Made by a program: the position numbers and the translations under genes | In this document: positions 16,383 through 26,451 of the stretch, one piece after another | Layout: every line of letters begins with the position of its first letter | How positions within the stretch are numbered: the first letter of the stretch is position 1 | Notes under the pieces: generated by a model | What the model was told of the DNA's origin: nothing | Seen by the model: only the letters and a program-made list of their open reading frames with translations | Databases searched by the model: none | From: Pyrobaculum oguniense TE7 | Lineage (GTDB): Archaea > Thermoproteota > Thermoprotei > Thermoproteales > Thermoproteaceae | Direction of reading: 5' to 3' | DNA length: 64,000 bases | Assembly (NCBI GenBank): GCA_000247545.1 | Contig: CP003316.1 | Location: forward strand, 2,079,233-2,143,232

Positions 16383-19300
16383 TTACTTCGGCGGGGCCAG
16401 TATCTGCATTAGACGCCTCCTCCTCCAGTTGTTGTACTCAATCACTATTACAGCCAGTATCAACACCACCACCAGCAACAACAAGCCATACAGCACAAGC
16501 GTCGGCAACGGTATCCTAGTCCCGAATAGATCAAGCCCAGCAGTGCCCGGCACCACTACCTGAACATTCTTGGTCTCGCCGGCGTTCACAGTGACTTGGG
16601 TGGTGGCGTCCTTGCCCAAGGCGGAGACCTTGACAGTGTAAGTGCCAGCAAGGACCTCCAAATTCTTGGGCGGCGTGGAGAAGGCCATGTTTAGCGGCCC
16701 AGACACTTGCACCTCCGAGACGTAGTTGTCGATCGGCTTCTTGTCGTCGTCGACGGCTGTTATGCTCAGCCTCGCAGTAGGCACCTCAGCAACGGCCGTG
16801 ACCACCTTGCCGACGCTCACGTCCACGGTTTTGGTGAAGTCATTACCGAAGGCGGTGGTCTTCACGGTGTACCTCCCAGCAATGACCTCTGCCTCTACTC
16901 TGCCTTGGCCTGCGGCGATGCCTTGAATCTCAATAGGCCAGTCGCTGCGGACGTTGCCAAAGCCGTCGACAACGCTTGCCACGATCTTGCCAGTGGGAAT
17001 CTTGACGGGGACAACCATCTGCGGGCCAGTGGCAGTTATCTGCGTGGCGTTGGTGTAGCCGAGGCCGGTGGCCCTCACCACGTAGCGCTCACCCTCGACG
17101 AGCTCAGTCTCTATTTGGCCAGTCCCGGAAGCCACATTCACGAGAACCACCGACCAGTCGTTGCGGACGTTGCCGAAGCCGTCCACGACCTGGACAACCG
17201 CACGGGTAGTGCGGATGGGTATCTGTAACTGCACATTCCTCTCTTTCACTTCAAGCGGTAGCTCCCTGACAAGAGCAGTACCAGCTGGTGTGTATACATT
17301 GGTAACAATCCGCATCGTATAGCCACGACCTAAGATATCGGTCCTCGGCAACACAGCCTGGATCTGACCAGCCCCCTCTGCTGCAGTCAAGTTGCCGTAC
17401 AGAACCTGCACAGTCCAATCGGACCTCAGCTTACCTGCTGAATCAACTGCTTGAATGGATACTAATCCGGTAACGCCGAGTTCAGCGAAATCAATACCCG
17501 GCGCTCTGTACAAATCTGCGAGACCCCTAATACCGTATACCCTTCTCAACGCCTCGGTGACATCTACAGGCTTAGGTAGCTCAACTTCGCGACCGCCTAT
17601 GGTCACATGCGTTATAATCATGTTTAATGGGTAATTAATCATTGCAGGCAATGGTGACGCAAAGCGCATAATTTGTTCATCACCTATCTTCTCAATTCGG
17701 AACGGCACAGTCACGTTTTTAGGCACAAAGTCGCCTCTCACCTCATCATAAACTCTCAAGTTCTTGACCACGATATACCCACTTGTGCCAGCATTCTTTA
17801 CAGGCTTGAATTGTTGCAACAACACAACAACGGCCTCCACATTAAAGCCTTGTGCAGGCACTGTGGCTCCGCGCTGTACAGTGAAGTTACCACTTGCAAC
17901 CTCCTCCCACCCTCCACTTCCAGTCACGTTAAACATTAACACACTGAACTTATAGTCAGTGGGCGGCAACTGGCTCAGCCTCGGATCTATTCTCCTATCA
18001 ATAACGGCAAAGTCTCCACTACTACCTGTTAGTCCAGAGCTACTCAGAAGCTCTCCGCCTGTCGCTACATCTCTCACAATCACTCTGACATTGGCTAGCG
18101 GCATTCTATTCTGGTCAAACACTGTAATAGTCACTGGATACACCCAGGTTCTTAACTTAGTGACATTAGATCTAACGTCGCCAAGTTCAACCCTATCCCT
18201 TTCGACCGATTGGTCATATATCCAAATTGTATATCTCGGAACTCTATGGATGAGCTCCTTAATGTAGCCATTATACCACGACACCCTAACTACAGGTGAA
18301 CTAATTCTCGGCAACGGATATGCCAACTGACCGAAAGCATTTGTATGCACCACAGCGATCGGCCTCCCGTGTTCGTCAAATAGCACGACCGTCTGATTAG
18401 GCAGTGGCCTGTCGTTCCAGTCACGTATCTCCCTTAGAGGCAGAGTTGGGAAGCTGAATACGTACTTGTAGTCAGTGTCGTCGCTCCTCACAGTCAAGCC
18501 GCCCCAGGTACCTCTAGTAGTCTCCGCGATCTTGCCGTTTAGTATGTTGAACTTCCAGTCGCTGGTCTCAGCGTGGCTTGCATAGAGCACGTTCTGCACG
18601 AAGTACTTAGACTCCAATGACTTTAGGTACTTCGCCACATCAACAGTACCAAGGCCAAAGTACCTGGCAGCGTCAACTAAACCGGCGTGGTAAACGCTTA
18701 AGCCATAGGCGTAGTTGGGCTGAACCAGCCTGAAGTTCCACACATCTGAGATGCTGAACATGTACGTCCTTCCAAAGCCATAACCGTTAAGACGCGTGGT
18801 GTTAATCTTCCCGGCATCAACGCGAAGCGGCGACATAGGTATCTCATACTTGTAATCACCGTACTTGACGTTAAGCGAGCTCACGACAATTGGGAAGTCC
18901 GCAGTGTTCTCAACGGTCAACGCGTCGAGCGCTACGGTGGGTAGCTTGAAAACGCCACCAGCAAGCCACATATCGGTGGAGTTCCACATCCTCACGCCAG
19001 TGTAGTTGCTCAGCACCAACGTGCTTGTGCCAGATGTACCAAATCCTAGGCCGATAATCCGCCCAGCGCCGTCAAACTCGTCGAGGAACGTCTGAGTAGT
19101 CCAACCCGCAGGACAGACATTGGGTACGTAGTTTACAACCAAGTACCTCTCGAACTTGTAGATGTTAATTGTGACCTTGTCATCCTTTACGGAGTACGAG
19201 TTGTACCTTGTGCCCAACGCCGGTCCCTTAGCCGGGTCCTCGTTAGCAGCAATTATCCAAATCCTAGCAATCCTAGACCCAGCCACAGCAGTCTTGAAGT

Positions 19301-22300
19301 ACCACGAGGGCAATAACGCTATTTCGCCAGACTTCACCACGTAGGTGATAGGCGTTCCGAAGCCGCCATATGCATTGTACGTGTCGCGGAACCCGTTCAT
19401 ATTAGACAGCGACCTGTCAATTGCATACACCACCTTTTCTGGGTCAATGCGCTCAGCGGCGCCTGGCGCAGTGGGAACGGCGCACTCGTACATAGACACC
19501 GTAGTGTAGTTTGCCGCGAGCGGGACTAACTTAGATGCACAGACACTTATGGGCCCCGACTTGGGGTCAAACATCATGAACTTAATGCTGTAGCGCACCT
19601 CGGCGTTGGAAACCGCTATGTCATAGGCCTTTGCCCCCACCTTGCCGAAGTTTAACGGTAGGGACACCCTTACACGAGTCCCTCTGGCCCCTGCCAGCAT
19701 GTCCGTTAAGTTGTATACCACGCTGTCGATCTTAGTACCGTTATTAGCAAAGTATGCAGTGATGTTCACCAGCGCCTTCCCACCACCGCCAGTCTTCCAC
19801 GGTAGCGTCACAAGCAACGTGCGGTAGTTAGCCACTTCATATCCCCTCAGAGTTAGAGTGTAGGTATACTCGTCATCCTCGCCAGCGGCTTGTTGCACCT
19901 GCAACACAGCACACTTCTGTGTAGCACCGGCATATGCCAGAACATTCAGTACATCGTTACGCTCTACCATATCAATAGAGCGGTACAATACATTGTATTG
20001 GCCAAAGTACCAGTCGTAGGACACAAGGAACCACCTGTCGAAGCTTACTGCATACTCCGTGGCATTAGTCAAGCTCTGCGTGACTAACTGGGTGTAATAA
20101 GTGGCGCTAGTCAACACATACGAAACAACTGCTGGACAGCTACCTGAAGTGACGAATACGAAAACATCGTTTCCAGCACCTGGAGCTATAAAAATGCTAC
20201 CACATCTGGCATCAATTGTCAGTGTAATCGTGTAGTTAGCTACAAAGTCTTCAACGTAGTTATTTACTAATTGCCCGCCAATATCAACTAACGGCGCACT
20301 GATTATGAGCTGGGGTTCTACTATGCTTGCTCCCACTGTACCGTTGTAAGATGTTAATATAAGATAGGTGGCGTTGCTGTTCGGATCCATGACTACTCTA
20401 GCGCCCTCTAGAGTTATAGTCATAAACCCGTTAGCAGGAATTGTAAGAGTTCCCGTGTTTGTTATGTAATTAGCCATCCGCACTGTCTGGGTTAGCGTCT
20501 TGCTAGTTGTCAATACAGTCCACATGTACTTGGCGGCTGTGCCGTTGCGCCACACCATTATGTTAGGCAAGTAGACAAAGTCGCCGCCGAACTGGGCTGG
20601 TATGTAGGCGCCGTAGTACGTCTTATTTCTTGGGTCGTTTACATAGGCAGTCACGTTTGTGTTGTACACAGCTGAGGTACTCTTCGCCAACTCATTAGCC
20701 AACAAGTTGTGCAATCCATATACGTTGTACATCGTGTCGAATGGCTCAATGAGCCGAGGTACCAGGGACTTGTTTGCAAACATTCCGTCAGTCTTGTTCA
20801 GCGCCAGACCTACATATACATCAGTAATGGTGAATCCTACGAAGGTGTCCGCAGGCAGGCGCAGGCTCTTGGTATACGTCGTGACGTTGACTGGGTAGAC
20901 GTCTGCCTTTATGTCTACTAACGGTCCAGTAATAGTGACGTAGTCATCAAACACCTTCTGGCCCATGTACCACACCACGAACCTGAGCCTCTGGCCCTTC
21001 ATGAACAGCCTGGCGATCTCCGCGGCCCCCGCCTGCTCAGGCCTCATCTTACAAATGTCAATGATATCCTTGGGCTGCTGAGAGGAGAGCAGGTAAACAG
21101 CTGCATATCTGTCAGTAGACGCATTTGCCACGTAGCCGGCCATGGAGGCCAGCGCGTAGGCGTTTATTGCCGCTGAGTAGTTAGCAGTGGCGTACTGCGG
21201 ACAGCTCAGCGCCTTCTGCGCCTCTGTGAGGTACTTCTTAGCCAGGTTGAGGTATGTGCTCCTCATCCCAGTGATTCCAATAGCGCGGAAGTCGGTCAAC
21301 ACCTTAAAGTCGCCTACGTTGGGATCTCTCCACATGGAAGCATATTTGTACGGACTATCTTCATCAGCCAGCAGCAGAGTTACGTTTAGTAGAATGGGCT
21401 TGGTGGCCTGCGGGTAGGGGCCTATGAACACCGGCTGGCTCCTCAGCAGATACTCTCCAGTCTTATCAAAGACTCTGACCACTAAGTCGTAAACCTCTAC
21501 AGGCAAGTCAATGGCCTCCTTAGCACATATATACCTAGTGGCGTTAGTCGCATCTACTAGTAGCGCTTTGCTGTATACTACAATTCCACTGTCTATAACC
21601 CCCCTAGTGCCGAGAGTATAGACATTGTCCCCAGGTGTGAAGCCTAGGGCTTTTGCATAGGAGGCGTAGTCGTTGCCACGGCTTATCTGCTCGTATGTAT
21701 ACGTGTACGCCTTGTCACTAGAGGGCACTATAGTCCTAACTTGTGCTCTAAACAATACTCCTATAGGTATGTTAGGCACATAGGCGTATCCGTCCTTGTT
21801 GGAAATACTCCTCGCCATCTCGTCGCCTGTGGCGGTGCTAAATACTCTAACTACAAAGCCCATCAAAGGCTCCTTCAAGGGGTCGTAGTCAACGCTTACT
21901 ACCTGGCTCCAGACTCTGAATTGCAACGGGGCTATGGGTAGGTACAACACTGGCTTGCGAACAACTCCAAACTTTACAGGTATGTTAAACCACTGCGGCG
22001 CATTTGCCGGTATCTTAGTCACGTTGTCCACTGGGTAGAGCGTGTAGCCGAAGTAGTTCAACACAGCGTAAGCCGTAACGTAGCCGCCCTTCAGATCAAT
22101 TTGCGGATTGCCCCACTCGTCGACCGGCACCAAGATGTCCACCGGCACCTCGCTACCTAGCGGCAGTCTCGCGATGGTGAAGTTCTTACCGCCAACGTTT
22201 ATGACAAGCGACAAGCTTGCGCCAGCTAGGCCAGCGCCGACTCCTATGATCGGATTTCCACAAGCATCGCGCATTAAAATGTTCTGGAAGATGCGTGCAA

Positions 22301-24440
22301 TGGCTATGTGCAGAACGTGTTCGCGGTCATAGAATCTGCCGGGCTCCACCACCTGCAAGGCGTACATGTCTCTTCTATTGTTATCGTCATACACCACCTC
22401 AAGAGCTTGGGAGGCATATGCATGAATTAGTAGGCCATACTCATTTATCTTTGGGTATTTGGCCACTACATTGGCAACTCCGACAAGAACATTACCACTG
22501 TATATTCTAAACCTGTAGGCATAGCTCTGCACTAAGGCAATTTGGAACGGGGCAAAGAAGTCCGCATTGGCCGCGACGTCGCTGTAGTTGAAGTATTGGA
22601 TTCTGCCACTTGCGGTTAAGTTGCCCACTAACGTGGGCAACGGGAGATACCCGCTGGCGTTAAATAACGCCAGCAACGTCGCTTTCACATTGCCTACCAC
22701 CCCAGGCACAGGTTGATACGGTGGTAGCGACCATATCACTTGGCCAAGCCACGGATCGTATGTTATTGCACCGTCATATGCCGTTCTGTCTAAGTACATG
22801 GTGTCGCCCTTTACCTCAAACCTCAACGAGGCCAAGTCCAGCGGGTCGGTGTAGAAGTATTCCCTCGGGTTGGGCACAGCCGGCGGGAGGGAGAGGTTAC
22901 TCCATCTCCACAACCTAATCTGGATAGGCAACACAGATATATTCAGCACGCCGCGGAAGTCTACTGGCGCGGCCAGCGGTGCCTCGAAGACTATAGCCTT
23001 GACTGTATCTTGCCCAGCCGTGTAGGAGTATTCTACCACCAGCTTGGTAGTCACATCTGCGGAGCTTATCTTAGCATCGCTGTCTGTCAGCTGTAGCTGG
23101 CCGCCTAGCCTTGCCAAGGTTACGGGGTCGTACAGATCCAGAACAGCGTCTCTAAATCCATCAGGACCTAGCCGCCTGTAGCAGTCCACCATGTCTGCAA
23201 ATGAACTTATTGTGCCGCAGACTTGGTTCAGCACTGCCTTGACGTCGCCTAGGGTCGCCCTCCACGTGGGCTGTCCTCTGTCTAGTGTAACCCACTGGTC
23301 GCCGACTCTCAACTGGATCTTGTATCTAAAGTTTTCGGGGTTGAATATGGGGTTGCCCTTTAAGTCTAGGAGACCTGTGATAGTCACCGTGTACATTGTC
23401 ACGTTCCAAATCACCAGCCCACAGGACATGGGGACCGGCTCGCCTGTGCCGGGGCCCGCTGTCTTGTTTAGAGTTACCGCCACATGCCTCAGTCCGTTGA
23501 ATGCGTACTGGATGTTGTTTTTGCTTTGTATTACAACTCCTCTCGACCCTTCAATTGTGATGTATACATAGTGGTTGTAGACAACTCTTGACCTATCTAC
23601 GGTAACTCTGTATCTGTCCGGGGTGGTACCTGCTGAGCCAAGGCTTGTCACGTATGTGCCTAGGTATGTGAATGGGCCAAATACTGCCTGAATATTGGGG
23701 TCGTATCCCTTGACGTAATTCGTAGGGCCTGAGGCTGGCCCTACGTTGTCCTCTAGTGTGATGGTCGTGCCGGCTATCGTAACTGTCCTAGTGAATGTTA
23801 GTGTAAATGGCTTCCCTAGTGTGTTAACTCCTATGTAGAACGTGTGTATTACGCTTGAGGAGAGGTTGCCAAAGCGGTTGGCTCCGTGGGTGACTTTTAT
23901 CACCCCCCACGGCCCAGTGTAGATGTCTGTGCCACTTCGGTCGGGTCTTCCGCTAAGGCTTCCTATTACGTCGATCAGCGTGGCGCCGGTGAATGTCTGG
24001 TTATATATGAGGAAGTTGTATCCTGGCCTTGGCCACTGTACCACAATGGCCACGTACCAGTTTGTTGGCTTAGTCACGTCGACGCCAGCTGGCAAATTAA
24101 TGTTGAACATTACGAAGCCCGTGTCGTTGGCCACGGCCGACACTCTAAAGTCGCGGAAAAGGTCGGGGTATTGCGGAGTACTGGCTATCTCGCGGATTAT
24201 GAGCGTGAAGTTTTTGCCGGCTGCGAATTTATAAGGCGGGTAGTTGAGGAGGCCTTTTTCCCACGGGGTACATAGGGCATAGCTCGGACCGAAGCCTACC
24301 GCCGCCCTCGCGTCGTTTATTTGCATCACTACGTTGAAGACCGAGGGGAGTGCTTGGCCTGGTCCTTGTTGTGCGTAGGCTATTGCCCCTAGTAGTGTTA
24401 TTAGGACTGTTACTATGAGTAGCTTTGTTGGGTTATGCAT
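16383..24440 (-). CDS. Giant secreted surface protein with C-terminal membrane anchor
   Basis: A 2685-aa protein, by far the largest in the window. A signal peptide covers residues 1-24 (ending AYAQQGP) and a single transmembrane helix lies near 2647-2670 (LYGLLLLVVVLILAVIVIEY), followed by a short Arg-rich cytoplasmic tail. The rest is strand-rich with many Asn-x-Ser/Thr sequons, as expected for an N-glycosylated surface protein. Near the C-terminus three or four beta-sandwich repeats of about 70 residues occur (2325-2630), two opening with VDGFGNVRNDW and VDGFGNVRSDW. The layout fits an S-layer or stalk protein. The ATG at 24440 has CTTTAAAAA about 28 nt upstream. The role is inferred. Confidence 0.8.
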   Translation of the reverse strand: MHNPTKLLIVTVLITLLGAIAYAQQGPGQALPSVFNVVMQINDARAAVGFGPSYALCTPWEKGLLNYPPYKFAAGKNFTLIIREIASTPQYPDLFRDFRVSAVANDTGFVMFNINLPAGVDVTKPTNWYVAIVVQWPRPGYNFLIYNQTFTGATLIDVIGSLSGRPDRSGTDIYTGPWGVIKVTHGANRFGNLSSSVIHTFYIGVNTLGKPFTLTFTRTVTIAGTTITLEDNVGPASGPTNYVKGYDPNIQAVFGPFTYLGTYVTSLGSAGTTPDRYRVTVDRSRVVYNHYVYITIEGSRGVVIQSKNNIQYAFNGLRHVAVTLNKTAGPGTGEPVPMSCGLVIWNVTMYTVTITGLLDLKGNPIFNPENFRYKIQLRVGDQWVTLDRGQPTWRATLGDVKAVLNQVCGTISSFADMVDCYRRLGPDGFRDAVLDLYDPVTLARLGGQLQLTDSDAKISSADVTTKLVVEYSYTAGQDTVKAIVFEAPLAAPVDFRGVLNISVLPIQIRLWRWSNLSLPPAVPNPREYFYTDPLDLASLRFEVKGDTMYLDRTAYDGAITYDPWLGQVIWSLPPYQPVPGVVGNVKATLLALFNASGYLPLPTLVGNLTASGRIQYFNYSDVAANADFFAPFQIALVQSYAYRFRIYSGNVLVGVANVVAKYPKINEYGLLIHAYASQALEVVYDDNNRRDMYALQVVEPGRFYDREHVLHIAIARIFQNILMRDACGNPIIGVGAGLAGASLSLVINVGGKNFTIARLPLGSEVPVDILVPVDEWGNPQIDLKGGYVTAYAVLNYFGYTLYPVDNVTKIPANAPQWFNIPVKFGVVRKPVLYLPIAPLQFRVWSQVVSVDYDPLKEPLMGFVVRVFSTATGDEMARSISNKDGYAYVPNIPIGVLFRAQVRTIVPSSDKAYTYTYEQISRGNDYASYAKALGFTPGDNVYTLGTRGVIDSGIVVYSKALLVDATNATRYICAKEAIDLPVEVYDLVVRVFDKTGEYLLRSQPVFIGPYPQATKPILLNVTLLLADEDSPYKYASMWRDPNVGDFKVLTDFRAIGITGMRSTYLNLAKKYLTEAQKALSCPQYATANYSAAINAYALASMAGYVANASTDRYAAVYLLSSQQPKDIIDICKMRPEQAGAAEIARLFMKGQRLRFVVWYMGQKVFDDYVTITGPLVDIKADVYPVNVTTYTKSLRLPADTFVGFTITDVYVGLALNKTDGMFANKSLVPRLIEPFDTMYNVYGLHNLLANELAKSTSAVYNTNVTAYVNDPRNKTYYGAYIPAQFGGDFVYLPNIMVWRNGTAAKYMWTVLTTSKTLTQTVRMANYITNTGTLTIPANGFMTITLEGARVVMDPNSNATYLILTSYNGTVGASIVEPQLIISAPLVDIGGQLVNNYVEDFVANYTITLTIDARCGSIFIAPGAGNDVFVFVTSGSCPAVVSYVLTSATYYTQLVTQSLTNATEYAVSFDRWFLVSYDWYFGQYNVLYRSIDMVERNDVLNVLAYAGATQKCAVLQVQQAAGEDDEYTYTLTLRGYEVANYRTLLVTLPWKTGGGGKALVNITAYFANNGTKIDSVVYNLTDMLAGARGTRVRVSLPLNFGKVGAKAYDIAVSNAEVRYSIKFMMFDPKSGPISVCASKLVPLAANYTTVSMYECAVPTAPGAAERIDPEKVVYAIDRSLSNMNGFRDTYNAYGGFGTPITYVVKSGEIALLPSWYFKTAVAGSRIARIWIIAANEDPAKGPALGTRYNSYSVKDDKVTINIYKFERYLVVNYVPNVCPAGWTTQTFLDEFDGAGRIIGLGFGTSGTSTLVLSNYTGVRMWNSTDMWLAGGVFKLPTVALDALTVENTADFPIVVSSLNVKYGDYKYEIPMSPLRVDAGKINTTRLNGYGFGRTYMFSISDVWNFRLVQPNYAYGLSVYHAGLVDAARYFGLGTVDVAKYLKSLESKYFVQNVLYASHAETSDWKFNILNGKIAETTRGTWGGLTVRSDDTDYKYVFSFPTLPLREIRDWNDRPLPNQTVVLFDEHGRPIAVVHTNAFGQLAYPLPRISSPVVRVSWYNGYIKELIHRVPRYTIWIYDQSVERDRVELGDVRSNVTKLRTWVYPVTITVFDQNRMPLANVRVIVRDVATGGELLSSSGLTGSSGDFAVIDRRIDPRLSQLPPTDYKFSVLMFNVTGSGGWEEVASGNFTVQRGATVPAQGFNVEAVVVLLQQFKPVKNAGTSGYIVVKNLRVYDEVRGDFVPKNVTVPFRIEKIGDEQIMRFASPLPAMINYPLNMIITHVTIGGREVELPKPVDVTEALRRVYGIRGLADLYRAPGIDFAELGVTGLVSIQAVDSAGKLRSDWTVQVLYGNLTAAEGAGQIQAVLPRTDILGRGYTMRIVTNVYTPAGTALVRELPLEVKERNVQLQIPIRTTRAVVQVVDGFGNVRNDWSVVLVNVASGTGQIETELVEGERYVVRATGLGYTNATQITATGPQMVVPVKIPTGKIVASVVDGFGNVRSDWPIEIQGIAAGQGRVEAEVIAGRYTVKTTAFGNDFTKTVDVSVGKVVTAVAEVPTARLSITAVDDDKKPIDNYVSEVQVSGPLNMAFSTPPKNLEVLAGTYTVKVSALGKDATTQVTVNAGETKNVQVVVPGTAGLDLFGTRIPLPTLVLYGLLLLVVVLILAVIVIEYNNWRRRRLMQILAPPK
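16540..17480 (-). repeat. Tandem Ig/PEGA-like repeats in the giant surface protein
   Basis: This coding region contains at least three units of about 70 residues with a shared pattern: an opening strand VVDGFGNVRxDW, a central GQGRVEAEV or TGQIETEL strand, and a closing YVVRATG or YTVKTTAFG strand. A weaker fourth unit starts with VSIQAVDSAGKLRSDW. These look like carboxypeptidase-regulatory or PEGA-type beta-sandwiches, placed just outside the membrane as a stalk. Confidence 0.65.
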
Positions 24441-24480
24441 AATCCAAAGATCAGATGGGGTTTTTAAAGTTTTCTCTTTT

Positions 24481-26406
24481 CTACGATATTACTAGCCTTG
24501 CCGTTAGGGCTCCTTCTATGGACACCTCTCGCTGTTTGAAGTAGACTTTTAGGAGGTTTCCCCACCTGTCTCTCACTTCTACATATTCGCCGTTCCACTG
24601 AGCGGATTGGGGCTTGTCCGAGTCTGTCTTGGCGAAGGCCGATACTAGGCGGTATGCGTACTGCGTGGCGGGCCCTCCGCCGGTTACCGGCTTGCCGCTG
24701 TATAGAAGAGACGGCACTAGGGCTAGTGGCACGTCGCATTCTTGCGGTTGCCCGTCTTTTAAGACACGTGTTATCTTCAGGGGCGACAACGTGAACTCCA
24801 CGTTTATCTGCGTCGCCGCTATGTTTAAAGTTAGCTGGCCGTTGTTGCCGCTGGCGCTTCCCCTGAACTCCCCCGTGCTGGTGCCGCCGGCGTGCGCCAC
24901 CGTAATTGTGCCACTGATCTCCCTTCCCGTCTGGGTGTATGTGAGGACTCCGCTTACCTGGAGCACGTCTACCTGCAAGGTGCCGAACCTACATTTTATT
25001 TGTACTGCTTCTAGTTTTCTGCTGTCTGTAAATTCTATCTTCAAGACATCGTTTATCGTCACGGTGGGTGGGGTCAGCTCTGTGGTTATCTCAACGGCGT
25101 AAGTGGTACCGTTTACTTTTATCTGTACAGTGGCTTTGCCTGGGGCTTGTGTTTGTAGTGTATAGTTCCGCGCCGAGGCTCCCCCCGGCCTTACCGTGTA
25201 ATACGTCGCCCCGTCGGGGCCCTCCACCACCAGCGTCACCGTCCTCTTGGTAGCGTTTGTAGTTATCACATAGCCCCATTGTATTTCTAGGGACTTCTGT
25301 ACTGAGTGTATTAGCACTCTGTCTGTGGCTCCAGGCTGTGGCCAGGATCTTGCCAGCCTGGGGGACCAGACTACTATCTCTACCTTCGGCGCTACTATCT
25401 TGACGGCTATGGCTTGTCTCACTGTGAGGTTTAGATCCCCCTGGACTTTGAACTCTACGACGTACTGCCCCGCCCCCCTCACCGCCTGGGCCTTGGTTAT
25501 GTTAACGGCTTGTCCCGGCTCTAGGCCTATCTCCTTGCCGTCGACTTTAAGCCTTGTCGTGGCGTTTCCGGTGTTTTTTAGCCACAGCCAGGCTGAGTAG
25601 CTCTCTCCTGGCACGGCTTCCACCTCTTCTGGGCCTCCTATTTTCCACTCTAGATTTGGCGTGTAGTAACTAACGGCGATGGGGACGTTGACGCCGCCTA
25701 TGTTGATGAAGTAGTAGCCGGCCGCGGTTACTGTTATGGTCTTATTTATTGTTCTTGTCTCCCCCGGTCTTATCTTCACGCCTTCAACTACCGCGGTTAG
25801 ATTTCCCCTGTTCCTAACCAACACCGCCACGGTTATGTTTGTGGGGAGGGTTGTTACGTTTACTTTTACAGGTTCCGCTTCTAGAACCGGCGTGTAGTAA
25901 AATACCTTGACAGTCTTTGAATGTATTGTGCCGTTAACTTCTATTTCCAAGGTGTAGGTACCTGGAAATGTGATTGTCTCCGTCGCGTTTACTTTAACCT
26001 CTTTGCCGGGGTCTATGACGTAGTGTTTGCCGCCAACTAAAACAGCGCCTGTGCCGTTGCCTACGTTTCTGATAACTACCGTGTAGTTTATCTGTATTGG
26101 CATCCGCGTTGTGTTTACTACGTCAGGTGCCACAACGTCCACCCTGAACAATGGCAGTAATACCGGCGGCCTAGCGACCGGCGGTGTGGAGGGCGGTTGC
26201 GGCGGTGGTTGCGTTGTCTGGGCAGTGCTGGTGTATGTTTCTATGGTCTGCGTTATGGAGGGGCTTGTGGATGTGGTTTTGAAGACTGTGCCCGTAATTG
26301 TCTCCGTCGCCGTGGTGGTGAACGGGGCTTTGGGCGGAATTGCGAAGTATACTGCGATTAGCGATATCCCCAGCGCTATTAGGAGAATCGGCGCGAGTTT
26401 TTCCAC
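24481..26406 (-). CDS. Membrane-anchored surface protein with CARDB/Ig-like repeats
   Basis: A 641-aa protein. One N-terminal membrane helix (LAPILLIALGISLIAVYFAI) acts as an uncleaved anchor, followed by a Thr/Ser-rich stretch and a Pro-rich stretch (to about residue 80) that are probably heavily O-glycosylated. The ectodomain has repeated strands ending in 'LEVxG..I.PG.' elements (GKHYVIDPGKEVKV, GVKIRPGETRTI, GKEIGLEPGQAVNI), the CARDB/NEW3-like pattern. Many N-x-T/S sequons occur. The GTG at 26406 is chosen over 26448 because of the shared TATA box at 26424-26431. It is the upstream neighbour of the giant protein gene. Confidence 0.75.
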   Translation of the reverse strand: MEKLAPILLIALGISLIAVYFAIPPKAPFTTTATETITGTVFKTTSTSPSITQTIETYTSTAQTTQPPPQPPSTPPVARPPVLLPLFRVDVVAPDVVNTTRMPIQINYTVVIRNVGNGTGAVLVGGKHYVIDPGKEVKVNATETITFPGTYTLEIEVNGTIHSKTVKVFYYTPVLEAEPVKVNVTTLPTNITVAVLVRNRGNLTAVVEGVKIRPGETRTINKTITVTAAGYYFINIGGVNVPIAVSYYTPNLEWKIGGPEEVEAVPGESYSAWLWLKNTGNATTRLKVDGKEIGLEPGQAVNITKAQAVRGAGQYVVEFKVQGDLNLTVRQAIAVKIVAPKVEIVVWSPRLARSWPQPGATDRVLIHSVQKSLEIQWGYVITTNATKRTVTLVVEGPDGATYYTVRPGGASARNYTLQTQAPGKATVQIKVNGTTYAVEITTELTPPTVTINDVLKIEFTDSRKLEAVQIKCRFGTLQVDVLQVSGVLTYTQTGREISGTITVAHAGGTSTGEFRGSASGNNGQLTLNIAATQINVEFTLSPLKITRVLKDGQPQECDVPLALVPSLLYSGKPVTGGGPATQYAYRLVSAFAKTDSDKPQSAQWNGEYVEVRDRWGNLLKVYFKQREVSIEGALTARLVIS

Positions 26407-26423
26407 AGTGTTTACCTGATACC

Positions 26424-26431
26424 TTTTTAAA
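26424..26431. promoter_or_regulatory. Single TATA box serving two divergent surface-protein genes
   Basis: TTTTTAAA at 26424-26431 is nearly palindromic. It lies 28 nt before the plus-strand GTG at 26452 and about 25 nt before the minus-strand GTG at 26406. No second TATA element is visible in the gap, so one TBP site probably starts both genes. Confidence 0.55.
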
Positions 26432-26451
26432 TGAGTGACCACACTCACGGC